DNA of 9,341 bases from the NCBI GenBank assembly GCA_030668545.1, contig DAOUTT010000060.1, positions 1-9,341 on the forward strand, read 5' to 3'. Below, piece after piece: positions 1 to 7,050 of the stretch (position 1 is the first letter of the stretch; the number at the start of each line of letters is the position of its first letter). The position numbers and the translations under genes were made by a program. The notes beneath the pieces are model-generated. The model was not told the DNA's origin, did not search any database, and worked only from the letters and a program-made list of their open reading frames with translations. Origin of the DNA: Anaerolineales bacterium (GTDB lineage: Bacteria > Chloroflexota > Anaerolineae > Anaerolineales > E44-bin32).

Positions 1-284
1 AATTCCTGGTCTGTATTAAGTAGGTCTACACGACCGATTTCCTTTAGATATAGCCGTACAGGGTCATCGCTGAGTTCCAGAGTAAGTGACATTCGTTCAA
101 GCGCCTGTTTCTCCTCGGCACTCTTAACTTCCGACACTTCCTCTTCCTTCAAATCAGGTTCTATCGCAATTGCTTCCCCATCAACGACGTCAACAGGGTC
201 CTTCACATCCTCTTGAAGAACCTTATCAGACACATCGGGGGGCGAAATTACTTCTTCCTGTTTCAATTTCTTCTTTTTCGTCAC
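1..284 (-). CDS. rpoD: RNA polymerase primary sigma factor, N-terminal part (cut by window edge)
   Basis: This is the first 94 codons of a primary (sigma-70) sigma factor; the rest lies beyond base 1. The diagnostic segment is DDPVRLYLKEIGRVDLL at about residues 72-88, which is sigma region 1.2, the part that contacts the discriminator DNA below the -10 box. The preceding 70 or so residues are lysine-rich at the very start (TKKKKLK), then acidic, and do not look like the folded region 1.1 of E. coli. The start is a GTG at 284, with an AGAGG ribosome-binding site at 298-294 and a 9-base spacer; that site overlaps the stop codon of dnaG. The gene follows dnaG by 12 bases and is in the same reading frame, separated only by the TAG stop. 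The dnaG-rpoD pairing is the standard macromolecular-synthesis arrangement. Identity is firm; only the downstream part is unseen. Confidence 0.93.
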   Translation of the reverse strand, partial: MTKKKKLKQEEVISPPDVSDKVLQEDVKDPVDVVDGEAIAIEPDLKEEEVSEVKSAEEKQALERMSLTLELSDDPVRLYLKEIGRVDLLNTDQE

Positions 285-296
285 TCGGTATAACCT

Positions 297-2228
297 CTAA
301 AGGATGGCTGCAGTTGAAATCGGTCCGCCTTGACGTGAAAGCACCTGATCCAATCGCCTCTCAATATCTGCCAAGCGCTGGACCTCTCGGGTAAGCTGCC
401 AAATTTGTTCCTGTTGGTCCTCACCCTCTGAAGGTGACTGCTCCTGCAAGGCTTCAAGCTGAAAGCGAATATGCGTGAGCTCTGATTCTAGCCAACGCTT
501 GCGTAAACGAAAGAAGTTCGCAATCACTTCGTCTATGACCTTCTGTTGAAGAATATCGATATTACCAAACTCATCTATCAATGTCTCGGCGATTGAATAC
601 AGTTGAGGCTCCAGATTATTCTGCCAATAGTGGACCGGCTCTTCTTCATGCTGGCCGAGTGCAGAGCGAATGACTTTAAAGATCATCTGGAACTCGGTGC
701 TTGAGAAATCCTGATTCGACGAACGTTCGATCTCCAACGCCTGGAATTCCCGGTCTACTCGATAAAGCAGTTCGGGGTGACCCAACAGAACAGCCATACA
801 GAAGCTTTCTACCGCGCCCGAAGGAGAAATTGTAGCAGGTTTCTCCTCTACTTCACTTACAGCTTGAGGTGCACGCCGGCTGCGTCGTGGTTTCACTTTT
901 CGGTACTGGAGCAACGCGCGTTCGTCCACTTTCAATCGTCGAGCGAGGTTTTGACGATAAACTTCTCGCTCTACAGGATCAGCAACATCTTCGATCAATG
1001 GAAGTACCTGGCGGGCGATCTCTGCTTTCGCTTTGGGATCTTCAACGTCGCGCGCTGCAGTGGCAACATCGAGTACGTAATCCACAATCGTTTGCGCACC
1101 TTCAAGCAATCCCGTCCAAGCTTCTGGATCATCTATAACGACCTCGTCTGGATCCAAACCCTCCGGTAGAGTGACAATCCGCAAATCGGCATCCAGACGA
1201 CCTTCGTGACGAACCAATCCCCGGGCATTAAAAACTGGATCGACTTCCCGATCGAGCGTCTCGCGAGCGACATCCAGACCGCGTAAAGTGGCCTGGCTTC
1301 CAGCTGTATCAGCATCCAGCGCTAAGACAATCCGCCGGCTGTAACGCTTCAATAAGCGCAACTGGCTCTCTGTGAGCGCTGTGCCCATTGGGGATACCGC
1401 ATTGCGAAAACCGGCTTGATGCAATCCGATGACATCCATATAGCCCTCAACGATGACCGCCTGATCCAGCTTGCGGATATCCTGTCGGGATTTATCCAGT
1501 CCATACAGGAGCCGACCTTTATCGAAGGTCGAGGTTTGTGGTGAGTTCAGATACTTGGGAACGGCTTCGGGGTCCAGCACCCTTGCACCAAAACCCGCCA
1601 TGCGGCCACGCACGTCGCGTATCGGGAACATGATGCGATTTCTAAAGCGGTCGAAAAGACCTCCCGTTTCACGTTCTGAAACTACTCCCGCATCCACAAG
1701 GTCTCGTTCTTGGAAACCCCGTTCGATGAGATGCTTCATTGTCGCATCCCATGAATCGGGCGCATACCCAATCTCAAACGTCTCCAATGTTGCATCACTC
1801 ATGCCACGATCACGAAGATAGGCGAGGGCGGGTTCTCCTGCGGCTGTCGAAAACAATTGATGACGGAAAAAGGTGACCGTTGCGTCGAGCAATTCATGCA
1901 GTCTCTGGCGACTTTCGTCCTCCGCCTCTTGCTCCGGTGTGTGTGGTACCAGTTCTACACCCGCACGCTCGGCGAGATAGGCCAGGGTCTCTGAGAAGTC
2001 CCAGCCCTCTTTCTTCATTACAAAACTGAATATGTCGCCGCCCTCGTTGCATGCGCCGAAACACCGCCAGGTCCCACTATCCGCAAAGACAGCAAACGCG
2101 GGAGTCCGTTTATTAGGATGGAATGGACAAAAGCCCGTGTAATTTTTACCGGACTTCCGGAGTTTTACCGTTTCGCCGACCAGGTCGACGATATCGATGC
2201 GATCTTTTACTTCGTCGATAACGCTCAT
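297..2228 (-). CDS. dnaG: DNA primase DnaG
   Basis: DnaG makes the short RNA primers for replication and works with the replicative helicase at the fork. The protein is 643 residues, a normal length. The N-terminal zinc-binding domain has Cys34, His37, Cys56 and Cys60; the last pair is spaced C-x3-C (CFGAC) instead of the usual C-x2-C. The basic RNA-polymerase core follows, with FRNRIMFPI at 195-203 and KYLNSP at 225-230. The TOPRIM catalytic motifs are EGYMD (Glu261) and DADTAG (Asp305, Asp307). A segment at about 331-350 between TOPRIM and DPDEVV looks longer than in E. coli. The C-terminal helicase-binding region (about 470-643) is glutamate- and arginine-rich, probably helical, and poorly conserved as usual. 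The ATG at 2228 gives the typical DnaG opening MSVIDEVKDR. Its ribosome-binding site is weak: GAGG only 3 bases upstream. rpoD follows after 12 bases and is very likely cotranscribed. Confidence 0.97.
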   Translation of the reverse strand: MSVIDEVKDRIDIVDLVGETVKLRKSGKNYTGFCPFHPNKRTPAFAVFADSGTWRCFGACNEGGDIFSFVMKKEGWDFSETLAYLAERAGVELVPHTPEQEAEDESRQRLHELLDATVTFFRHQLFSTAAGEPALAYLRDRGMSDATLETFEIGYAPDSWDATMKHLIERGFQERDLVDAGVVSERETGGLFDRFRNRIMFPIRDVRGRMAGFGARVLDPEAVPKYLNSPQTSTFDKGRLLYGLDKSRQDIRKLDQAVIVEGYMDVIGLHQAGFRNAVSPMGTALTESQLRLLKRYSRRIVLALDADTAGSQATLRGLDVARETLDREVDPVFNARGLVRHEGRLDADLRIVTLPEGLDPDEVVIDDPEAWTGLLEGAQTIVDYVLDVATAARDVEDPKAKAEIARQVLPLIEDVADPVEREVYRQNLARRLKVDERALLQYRKVKPRRSRRAPQAVSEVEEKPATISPSGAVESFCMAVLLGHPELLYRVDREFQALEIERSSNQDFSSTEFQMIFKVIRSALGQHEEEPVHYWQNNLEPQLYSIAETLIDEFGNIDILQQKVIDEVIANFFRLRKRWLESELTHIRFQLEALQEQSPSEGEDQQEQIWQLTREVQRLADIERRLDQVLSRQGGPISTAAIL

Positions 2229-2386
2229 CAGCCTCGAGTTCTCATCGCCTTGAATGACGGTATTTCAATCGACATCAACCCCAAAAACCTTTACTGGAAC
2301 CATTTTAAGTAGGTTCAAATGTTCTCGTCTCAAACCCTTTGAAACAGAAGGGCAATAATCTTTTAACCTGCTTCAAACGAAATCCG
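2229..2386 (-). promoter_or_regulatory. glyQS-dnaG spacer with weak promoter and hairpin candidates
   Basis: This 158-base AT-rich spacer is the largest break inside the recO-to-rpoD run, so it is the likeliest place for a separate dnaG-rpoD promoter. On the minus strand a -10-like TAAAAT lies at 2307-2302. The best -35-like hexamer, TTGAGA at 2333-2328, is 20 bases away, which is too far for a good promoter. A weak hairpin (CCCTT 2352-2348 with AAGGG 2339-2335, 8-base loop, followed by TTT) could slightly attenuate glyQS transcripts but is not a convincing terminator. Nothing here is strong; the entry marks where regulation would be expected. Confidence 0.25.
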
Positions 2387-5383
2387 TTAAAACCCTTCCA
2401 ATTTAGAGAGATCAAGTACATTATGTGCCAACTTAACAACGCGTTGGATCGTGCCTAACCGGTTGCTCCGAAGTTCTGGCTCTTCGGCCATGACGAGAAT
2501 TTCATCAAAGTAGTGCGTTATAACCGGAACAAGCGGTTGAAACATCGTGAAGAAATCGTCGATGGATCCCATCTCTCGATTAACACTCTCTGCGCCGAGA
2601 ACCGCCGCGAAGAGTTCCTTCTCGGCATCCTCTTCAAGCATTTCTGGGCGAACGGTGAAAGTGCCCTCTTCGCCGCGAGTTATACGGGCACAACGCGCAT
2701 AAGCTTGCAGCATCTCCGGCCAATCATCTCGCTCTCGCCAGGCCTTCAGATTTTCCACCGCACATGCGGCGCTGGTGGGGTCATTGCCCTGTTCTGCCAG
2801 AACTGCATCAACAGCGTCGTGCGGCTTCCCCTCTGCAAGCAGATGGGCTTGTAACCGTGCCGTAATGAATTCAAGGCATTCCTTGACACTATCTTCCGGT
2901 GCTTGGATGGGTAAATTTTCCTTTGCGGCGTCGATTGCAGCGTGTAGATCCATGGAGATATTTCGCACAATCAAGACCTGGACCAAGCCAATCGCAGTAC
3001 GACGAAGGGCAAATGGATCACGCGCTCCCGTTGGTTTATAACCGGCTGCGATTAGTCCGATGAGTGTATCGAGGCGATCCGCCAACCCGACTGCGACTCC
3101 TGCCTCCGTTTCCGGAAGATGATCATTAGCAGAGCGCGGGAGGTAATGATCCCGAATCGCGTCGGCGACTCCCTCAGGTTCACCGCTTTCAAGAGCATAC
3201 ACCCGGCCAATCTCGCCTTGAAGCGCCGTCATTTCAATCACCATCTTCGTAGCAAGATCCGCTTTGCAGAGATGCGCCGCTCGTTGCGCGACCTGGATCG
3301 CTTTTTTGTCAAGCCTCAGCATTTCACCAACTGTTGCGGTCAGTTTTTCGATGCGCGCGACTTTATCCAGCATCGATCCCAGGCTCGATTCGAAGGTCAG
3401 GGTACTCAGTTTTGGTAAATAGGATTCTAGCGGAATTGTGAGGTCTTTCTTCACGAAGTACGCTGCATCTGCGAATCGTGCCCGGATGACATTCTCGTTA
3501 CCTATCGTTACGGTATTCAGGTGCGCTTCGCCACCGTTGCGCACACTGATCAAGTAGGGCAGCAGTGCGCCCTTTTTCTCAATCGAGAAATATCGCTGAT
3601 GTTTCTTCATCACGGAAATGAGCACTTCCCGTGGCAGTTCCAGGAATTCGTCGTCGAAAGTACCGCGGAATGCGGTCGGCTTTTCAACAAGATTCGTCAC
3701 CTCATCCAGGAGATTGGGGTCGTCGACGATTTCGCCACCCACTTCTTTTGCCAGACGTGTTATCTCCTCCTGAATACGGCGCCTGCGCTCATCCACATCA
3801 AGCAGAATTCCGTCTTCCTTCATGACCCTTAAATAATCTGCAGCATCATGGATCGTTGTGTTTTCAGCCGCCTGGAATCGCAGCAGGCGCGTCGTTCTAC
3901 CCGTCGATAAATCAGCGTACTTAAAAGGCACAACATGTTCACCATGCAGCCCCAACAGCCAGCGAATGGGCCTGGAGAAAGCGACCTGGGTTTGATTCCA
4001 ACGCATGGATTTCTCAAATCGTATGCTACCGATGAGATCAGGGATAATCGCGCCGAGAACCTGATTGGCAGGTTCACTCGATTCTTGCACCTCGGCGACG
4101 ACATAGATGCCCCCATCAATTTCCTGTCGCTTAAGCGCATCCAGGCTGACGCCTTTGCTGCGCGCAAAACCCTGCGCGGCTTTCGTCGGTTTCCCATCAG
4201 CATCGAAAGCCCGATCAACAGGTGGTCCTTTCTCAAGCGTTGTCCGCTCCTCTTGAGCCGGCGCCAGACCCTCAACATAGAGCACCAGCCGACGTGGCGT
4301 CCCGAGTGTCTTGATCTTTTGATAATGTAAACGGTTCTCTTCGAGCATCGTCCTGGCGCCCTGTTCTAGCTGAGAGAGCGCAGATGTCAGATCTTTTGCT
4401 GGGAGTTCCTCGGTGCCGATCTCGAGCAGGAAAGGTGCGGGCTCAGATGGCGCTGTACCTGGTTCGACTGCGAGCTCTTCAGGAAGCGCAACCTGCCAAC
4501 GGGATCGCCAAGGGAAGCCGGCTTCCTCCCGCTCTTCGAGGTAGAGGTCCGTCACTCGTCGAGCGAGTTCCCGCATACGGCCAAAGAGCGCCGCTCGTTC
4601 GGTCACGCCGACCGCCCCACGCCCGTCGAGTAGATTAAAAGTATGGGAACATTTCAAGATGTAATCGTGGGCCGGGAAAACCAGGCCCGCATCAAGGCAT
4701 GCATTCGCCTCCGCCTCGAACTCATCGTACATTGTTCGTAACCGCTCGACATCGGCAACTTCATAATTGTAGCGGCTGTACTCACGCTCTGGTTGAAGGA
4801 GGATATCGCCATACGTCAGGTGCTTGTTCCACTGTATGTCAACAAAGCTCTCAATCGATTGGAGCGCCAACACGATCCGCTCAAGGCCGTATGTGATCTC
4901 CACCGAGACCGGGTCGAGGGTCTTCCCTCCAGCTTGTTGGAAGTATGTATATTGTGTGATTTCCTGTCCATCCATCCAGACTTCCCAGCCCAGACCCCAG
5001 GCTCCGAGCGCGGGCTGCTCCCAATTGTCTTCGACAAAACGGATATCGTGTCTGGCCGGGTCGATGCCTAAAGCGATGAGTGAGTCAAGGTATCGTTCTT
5101 GCGGATTCCCCGGATCTGGTTTAAGGATGACCTGGAATTGATAGTAATGCCCCCATCGGTTTGGGTTTTCCCCATAACGGCTATCTGTGGGCCGAATCGA
5201 TGGCTCTACGTATGCAACCCGCCAATCCTCAGGTCCGAGGACGCGTAAAAATGTGGCTGGGTTCATCGTGCCGGCGCCAACCTCGGTATGGTAAGGCTGC
5301 CAAATAATGCATCCTTGGTCGGCCCAGAATTCCTGCAGCCTCAAGATTACTTCCTGCAGCGTTGTTTTGGATTGATGGGTCAA
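2387..5383 (-). CDS. glyQS: Glycyl-tRNA synthetase, fused alpha and beta chains
   Basis: This enzyme charges tRNA-Gly with glycine. It belongs to the bacterial alpha2-beta2 class, but here both chains form one 998-residue polypeptide. The alpha part (about 1-300) holds the class II catalytic core: MNPATFLRVLGPE at 40-52, RPTDSRYGENPNR at 64-76, YTYFQQAGG at 145-153 and EITYGLERI at 162-170. A short Pro/Glu-rich linker (about 300-316) leads into the beta part, which opens with LLEIGTEELPA (319-329). The beta part includes an HD-like region (LCKADL 705-710, LQGEIG 721-726, DPFALRR 789-795) and a C-terminal anticodon-binding helical domain (about 880-998). The start is TTG at 5383, with a strong AGGAGAGG ribosome-binding site at 5399-5392 and an 8-base spacer; the first in-frame ATG is codon 40, inside the catalytic fold. 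The recO stop is 14 bases upstream, so no T-box leader can be present. Similar fusions are known from Chlamydia and plant organelles. Confidence 0.97.
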   Translation of the reverse strand: MTHQSKTTLQEVILRLQEFWADQGCIIWQPYHTEVGAGTMNPATFLRVLGPEDWRVAYVEPSIRPTDSRYGENPNRWGHYYQFQVILKPDPGNPQERYLDSLIALGIDPARHDIRFVEDNWEQPALGAWGLGWEVWMDGQEITQYTYFQQAGGKTLDPVSVEITYGLERIVLALQSIESFVDIQWNKHLTYGDILLQPEREYSRYNYEVADVERLRTMYDEFEAEANACLDAGLVFPAHDYILKCSHTFNLLDGRGAVGVTERAALFGRMRELARRVTDLYLEEREEAGFPWRSRWQVALPEELAVEPGTAPSEPAPFLLEIGTEELPAKDLTSALSQLEQGARTMLEENRLHYQKIKTLGTPRRLVLYVEGLAPAQEERTTLEKGPPVDRAFDADGKPTKAAQGFARSKGVSLDALKRQEIDGGIYVVAEVQESSEPANQVLGAIIPDLIGSIRFEKSMRWNQTQVAFSRPIRWLLGLHGEHVVPFKYADLSTGRTTRLLRFQAAENTTIHDAADYLRVMKEDGILLDVDERRRRIQEEITRLAKEVGGEIVDDPNLLDEVTNLVEKPTAFRGTFDDEFLELPREVLISVMKKHQRYFSIEKKGALLPYLISVRNGGEAHLNTVTIGNENVIRARFADAAYFVKKDLTIPLESYLPKLSTLTFESSLGSMLDKVARIEKLTATVGEMLRLDKKAIQVAQRAAHLCKADLATKMVIEMTALQGEIGRVYALESGEPEGVADAIRDHYLPRSANDHLPETEAGVAVGLADRLDTLIGLIAAGYKPTGARDPFALRRTAIGLVQVLIVRNISMDLHAAIDAAKENLPIQAPEDSVKECLEFITARLQAHLLAEGKPHDAVDAVLAEQGNDPTSAACAVENLKAWRERDDWPEMLQAYARCARITRGEEGTFTVRPEMLEEDAEKELFAAVLGAESVNREMGSIDDFFTMFQPLVPVITHYFDEILVMAEEPELRSNRLGTIQRVVKLAHNVLDLSKLEGF

Positions 5384-5397
5384 AATACTTTCCTCTC

Positions 5398-6192
5398 CTA
5401 GGCGATCTTGTCCTCTTCAAGGAATGTAATGGTATTCTGGTTAATTTCGCGTATAAAACGCGGTGAATTCAGCTTGCGCTCAGTGAGATAAATGAAAAAG
5501 CCCTCCATCAGCTGATCCAGCTCTTGATGAACCTGTGCTTCAATCCGGGCTGTTGATGCGATCGAAAAAGGGTTCCGTTGATAGTGGCGCATAACCTTTA
5601 AAGCTGCCAGTGTGATTGGGCGAACACCCCTCTGCTCCCGACCGCAATTCGGGCAGAGAACGCCGCCATCGATATAGGAGAAGAATTGCGCCTCTGGTCT
5701 GATCTCCGACTGGCAATGACCACAGCGAAACAGCTCGGGACGATAACCAACCAGTTCCAGAATACGGAGTTCGAAATAACGGGTGGCTTTGGACGGTGGA
5801 TCACCCGAGTTAAGCCGCGCAAGTGTCTCAACAAGGAGACGGTAGATCTCGTGGTTAACCTCGCCATGCACGGTAAAAATCTTGACCAGCTCTAGAATGT
5901 AGGAGGCCTGGCCCACAAGTTGAAGGTCCTTGCTCAACTGCGGATAGGTTTCTATCGCCTCGACCTGCGTGAGGATATCTAACTCACGCCCGCGGGCCGC
6001 GAGAAGTTGAACGCGGGTAAAAAGCTCAAGATGACCGGCTTTACGCGAGCTTGGCCGACGAACACCCTTCGCGATTTGCTCTAATTTCCCATACTCTCGG
6101 GTGAAGACGGTTAACAAGCGATCCGCCTCGCCAAAATCTCTGCGGCTTAGGACGATGCCTTCCGCCCGGTAGAGTCGCTCTCGCTCTGGCAT
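5398..6192 (-). CDS. recO: DNA repair protein RecO
   Basis: RecO acts in the RecFOR pathway: it binds single-stranded DNA and SSB, and with RecR helps load RecA at gaps. The protein is 264 residues, normal for the family. The N-terminal OB-fold is seen in AEGIVLSRRDFGEADRLLTVF (about 10-30) and the basic GKLEQIAKGVRR (35-46). A helical middle region follows, then a zinc finger with Cys157, Cys160, Cys180 and Cys183 (CGHC...CPNC) and a helical C-terminus. The ATG at 6192 begins MPERERLYRAEG, a typical RecO opening. No ribosome-binding site precedes it; instead an extended -10 promoter sits 6 bases upstream, suggesting a leaderless message. The stop TAG (5400-5398) touches the ribosome-binding site of glyQS. 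In many bacteria era lies just upstream of recO; it is absent here. Confidence 0.95.
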   Translation of the reverse strand: MPERERLYRAEGIVLSRRDFGEADRLLTVFTREYGKLEQIAKGVRRPSSRKAGHLELFTRVQLLAARGRELDILTQVEAIETYPQLSKDLQLVGQASYILELVKIFTVHGEVNHEIYRLLVETLARLNSGDPPSKATRYFELRILELVGYRPELFRCGHCQSEIRPEAQFFSYIDGGVLCPNCGREQRGVRPITLAALKVMRHYQRNPFSIASTARIEAQVHQELDQLMEGFFIYLTERKLNSPRFIREINQNTITFLEEDKIA

Positions 6193-6207
6193 AGAGCGAT
6201 TATACCA
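6193..6207 (-). promoter_or_regulatory. Extended -10 promoter of recO, likely leaderless start
   Basis: On the minus strand a perfect TATAAT (6204-6199) is preceded by TG at 6207-6206 with one base between, giving the extended -10 form TGnTATAAT. No good -35 hexamer is found 16-19 bases upstream, where the sequence is GC-rich; extended -10 promoters are known to tolerate this. The six bases CGCTCT (6198-6193) separate the box from the A of the recO ATG at 6192. That is the normal distance from a -10 box to the transcription start. The expected transcript therefore begins at or within a base of the start codon, which fits the lack of a ribosome-binding site. Confidence 0.65.
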
Positions 6208-6324
6208 GCGCCCGTCACATCGGCGCTCCCCAGCAAAACACCTCAGCGCATGATTAAGCGTGTAAAATGTCTTTTAACGTAAGAAATGGAAGTGTCGACC
6301 GTCGAATCTCTAACCTTACTCTTT

Positions 6325-6341
6325 AGGTAGAATATATAAGT
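6325..6341 (+). promoter_or_regulatory. Candidate -10 region of the lipoprotein gene
   Basis: TAGAAT at 6328-6333 lies 8 bases before the ATG at 6342. If it is a -10 box, transcription would begin at about 6340-6342, so this gene might also be leaderless. The only purine-rich stretch, AGG at 6325-6327, is 14 bases from the ATG, too far for a normal ribosome-binding site. No clear -35 box is visible at the right spacing. A near-palindrome, TCGA-CCG-TCGA at 6295-6305, lies upstream and could be a protein site, but nothing proves it. Confidence 0.3.
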
Positions 6342-6878
6342 ATGAAGCGATTCATGACTGGATGGCATAAAGCACGCATCTCACACATAGGTCGAATCCT
6401 GCTCCTTTGTGGTCTGCTCACCTCCTGTGCGAGTGGGATCGAGACGCCAATCCTGGTAGAAACCAATCCCGCAGCCATCCCGAGCGTAGAGCCTATGGAA
6501 GAAAACACACCAACCCCCTCCGACCTTGATCTCCAGGAAGCGAATGTGCTTGATGTCCGCTTTGAAAAATTAGACGACCACGAGGTCCGATTTGACGTCA
6601 CGCTTCTCCATGATGACGATGGTGAGTCACCTTCCTTTGCGGACAGCTGGCAGGTCGAAGATCTCGATGGAACCATACTCGGTGAGCGAATCCTCGCACA
6701 TAGCCATGGCACAGCACCCTTCACTCGGTCGGCGACAATATTGATCCCCGAGGGAATTGATTTGGTTATCGTACGAGGTCATGATATGGAGCATGGCTTC
6801 GGCGGCCAAGCAGCGCTTGTCAATATAACAACCGGCGAAATTCACTTCTTCGATGAAGATAACCAAACCGCTCCCTGA
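6342..6878 (+). CDS. Predicted lipoprotein of unknown function, histidine-rich core
   Basis: This 178-residue protein is the only plus-strand gene. Residues 1-28 form a lipoprotein signal: a basic start (MKRFMTGWHKARISHIGR), a short hydrophobic stretch ILLLCGLL, and the lipobox LTSC with Cys29 as the lipidation site. A Pro/Thr/Glu-rich tether (about 35-62) follows, then a compact domain of about 110 residues with alternating hydrophobic positions, suggesting a beta sandwich. Its striking residues are LLHDDDG (His90), SFADSWQVEDLDGTILGER (98-116), AHSHGTAPFTRS (His120, His122, Phe127-Thr128-Arg129) and GHDMEHGFGG (His147, His151). From memory, a family of uncharacterised bacterial proteins shares the pattern HxDxG..ADxWxV..DGxxLGxRxLxHxH...PFTRS; I do not know its function. 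The histidines could bind metal, but this is a guess. It lies between recO and cdd, with no co-oriented neighbour. Confidence 0.8.
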   Translation: MKRFMTGWHKARISHIGRILLLCGLLTSCASGIETPILVETNPAAIPSVEPMEENTPTPSDLDLQEANVLDVRFEKLDDHEVRFDVTLLHDDDGESPSFADSWQVEDLDGTILGERILAHSHGTAPFTRSATILIPEGIDLVIVRGHDMEHGFGGQAALVNITTGEIHFFDEDNQTAP

Positions 6879-6924
6879 CACCCTTAATAAATTGTTGGAG
6901 CCGAGCCCACGTACTGCGCCCACG

Positions 6925-6947
6925 TCCCCCTGGAGGCCATAGGGGGA
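6925..6947. repeat. C-run/G-run hairpin, copy 1 (inverted relative to copy 2)
   Basis: TCCCCCT (6925-6931) pairs with AGGGGGA (6941-6947) around a 9-base loop. Read on the minus strand, 6946-6927 gives CCCCCTATGG then C then CTCCAGGGG. This matches copy 2 at 7028-7050 apart from a 3-base insertion and one substitution. It lies 46 bases after the lipoprotein stop, but no T-run follows on either side, so it is not a standard intrinsic terminator. Confidence 0.6.
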
Positions 6948-6994
6948 AGAATATAGGAAGGTATCACAACGCCGGCGATGATGTTGGTACCGAG

Positions 6995-7014
6995 AGTTGC
7001 TGCAACTTTTCTTT
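6995..7014 (+). terminator. Weak hairpin plus T-rich tail
   Basis: AGTTG (6995-6999) pairs with CAACT (7003-7007) around the loop CTG, followed by TTTCTTT. The stem is only five pairs with two G-C pairs, so it would be a poor terminator. Its orientation would fit the end of the lipoprotein transcript about 115 bases downstream of the stop codon. Confidence 0.2.
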
Positions 7015-7025
7015 CCCCCCCGTTC

Positions 7026-7050
7026 GCCCCCCTATGGGGGGCTGCAGGGG
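7026..7050. repeat. C-run/G-run hairpin, copy 2
   Basis: GCCCCCC (7026-7032) and GGGGGGC (7036-7042) form a perfect 7-pair stem around TAT. The flank CTGCAGGGG (7042-7050) extends the match with copy 1, which lies in the opposite orientation at 6927-6946. The two copies enclose about 80 bases, so together they could be the ends of a very small mobile or dispersed element. Short C-run/G-run hairpins like this are common as intergenic dispersed repeats. Confidence 0.6.

Noticed and set aside
777..1169. Plus-strand open frame of 130 codons opposite dnaG
   Set aside because: No recognisable motif, and it sits antisense to the conserved TOPRIM-to-C-terminal part of DnaG.
2302..2333. Standard sigma-70 promoter for dnaG (TTGAGA/TAAAAT)
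   Set aside because: The hexamers are decent but 20 bases apart, outside the usual 16-18; kept only as a weak candidate.
3119..3418. Plus-strand open frames opposite glyQS, for example 3119-3418 and 3935-4330
   Set aside because: They lie wholly inside a firmly identified gene on the other strand and show no domain or lipobox; shadows of glyQS codon usage.
5384..5397. Possible T-box leader for glyQS
   Set aside because: Only 14 bases separate the recO stop from the TTG start, so no leader can fit.
6925..6947. C-run/G-run hairpin as the intrinsic terminator of the lipoprotein gene
   Set aside because: The stem is strong but no T-run follows on either strand; it matches another copy nearby and is better read as a repeat.
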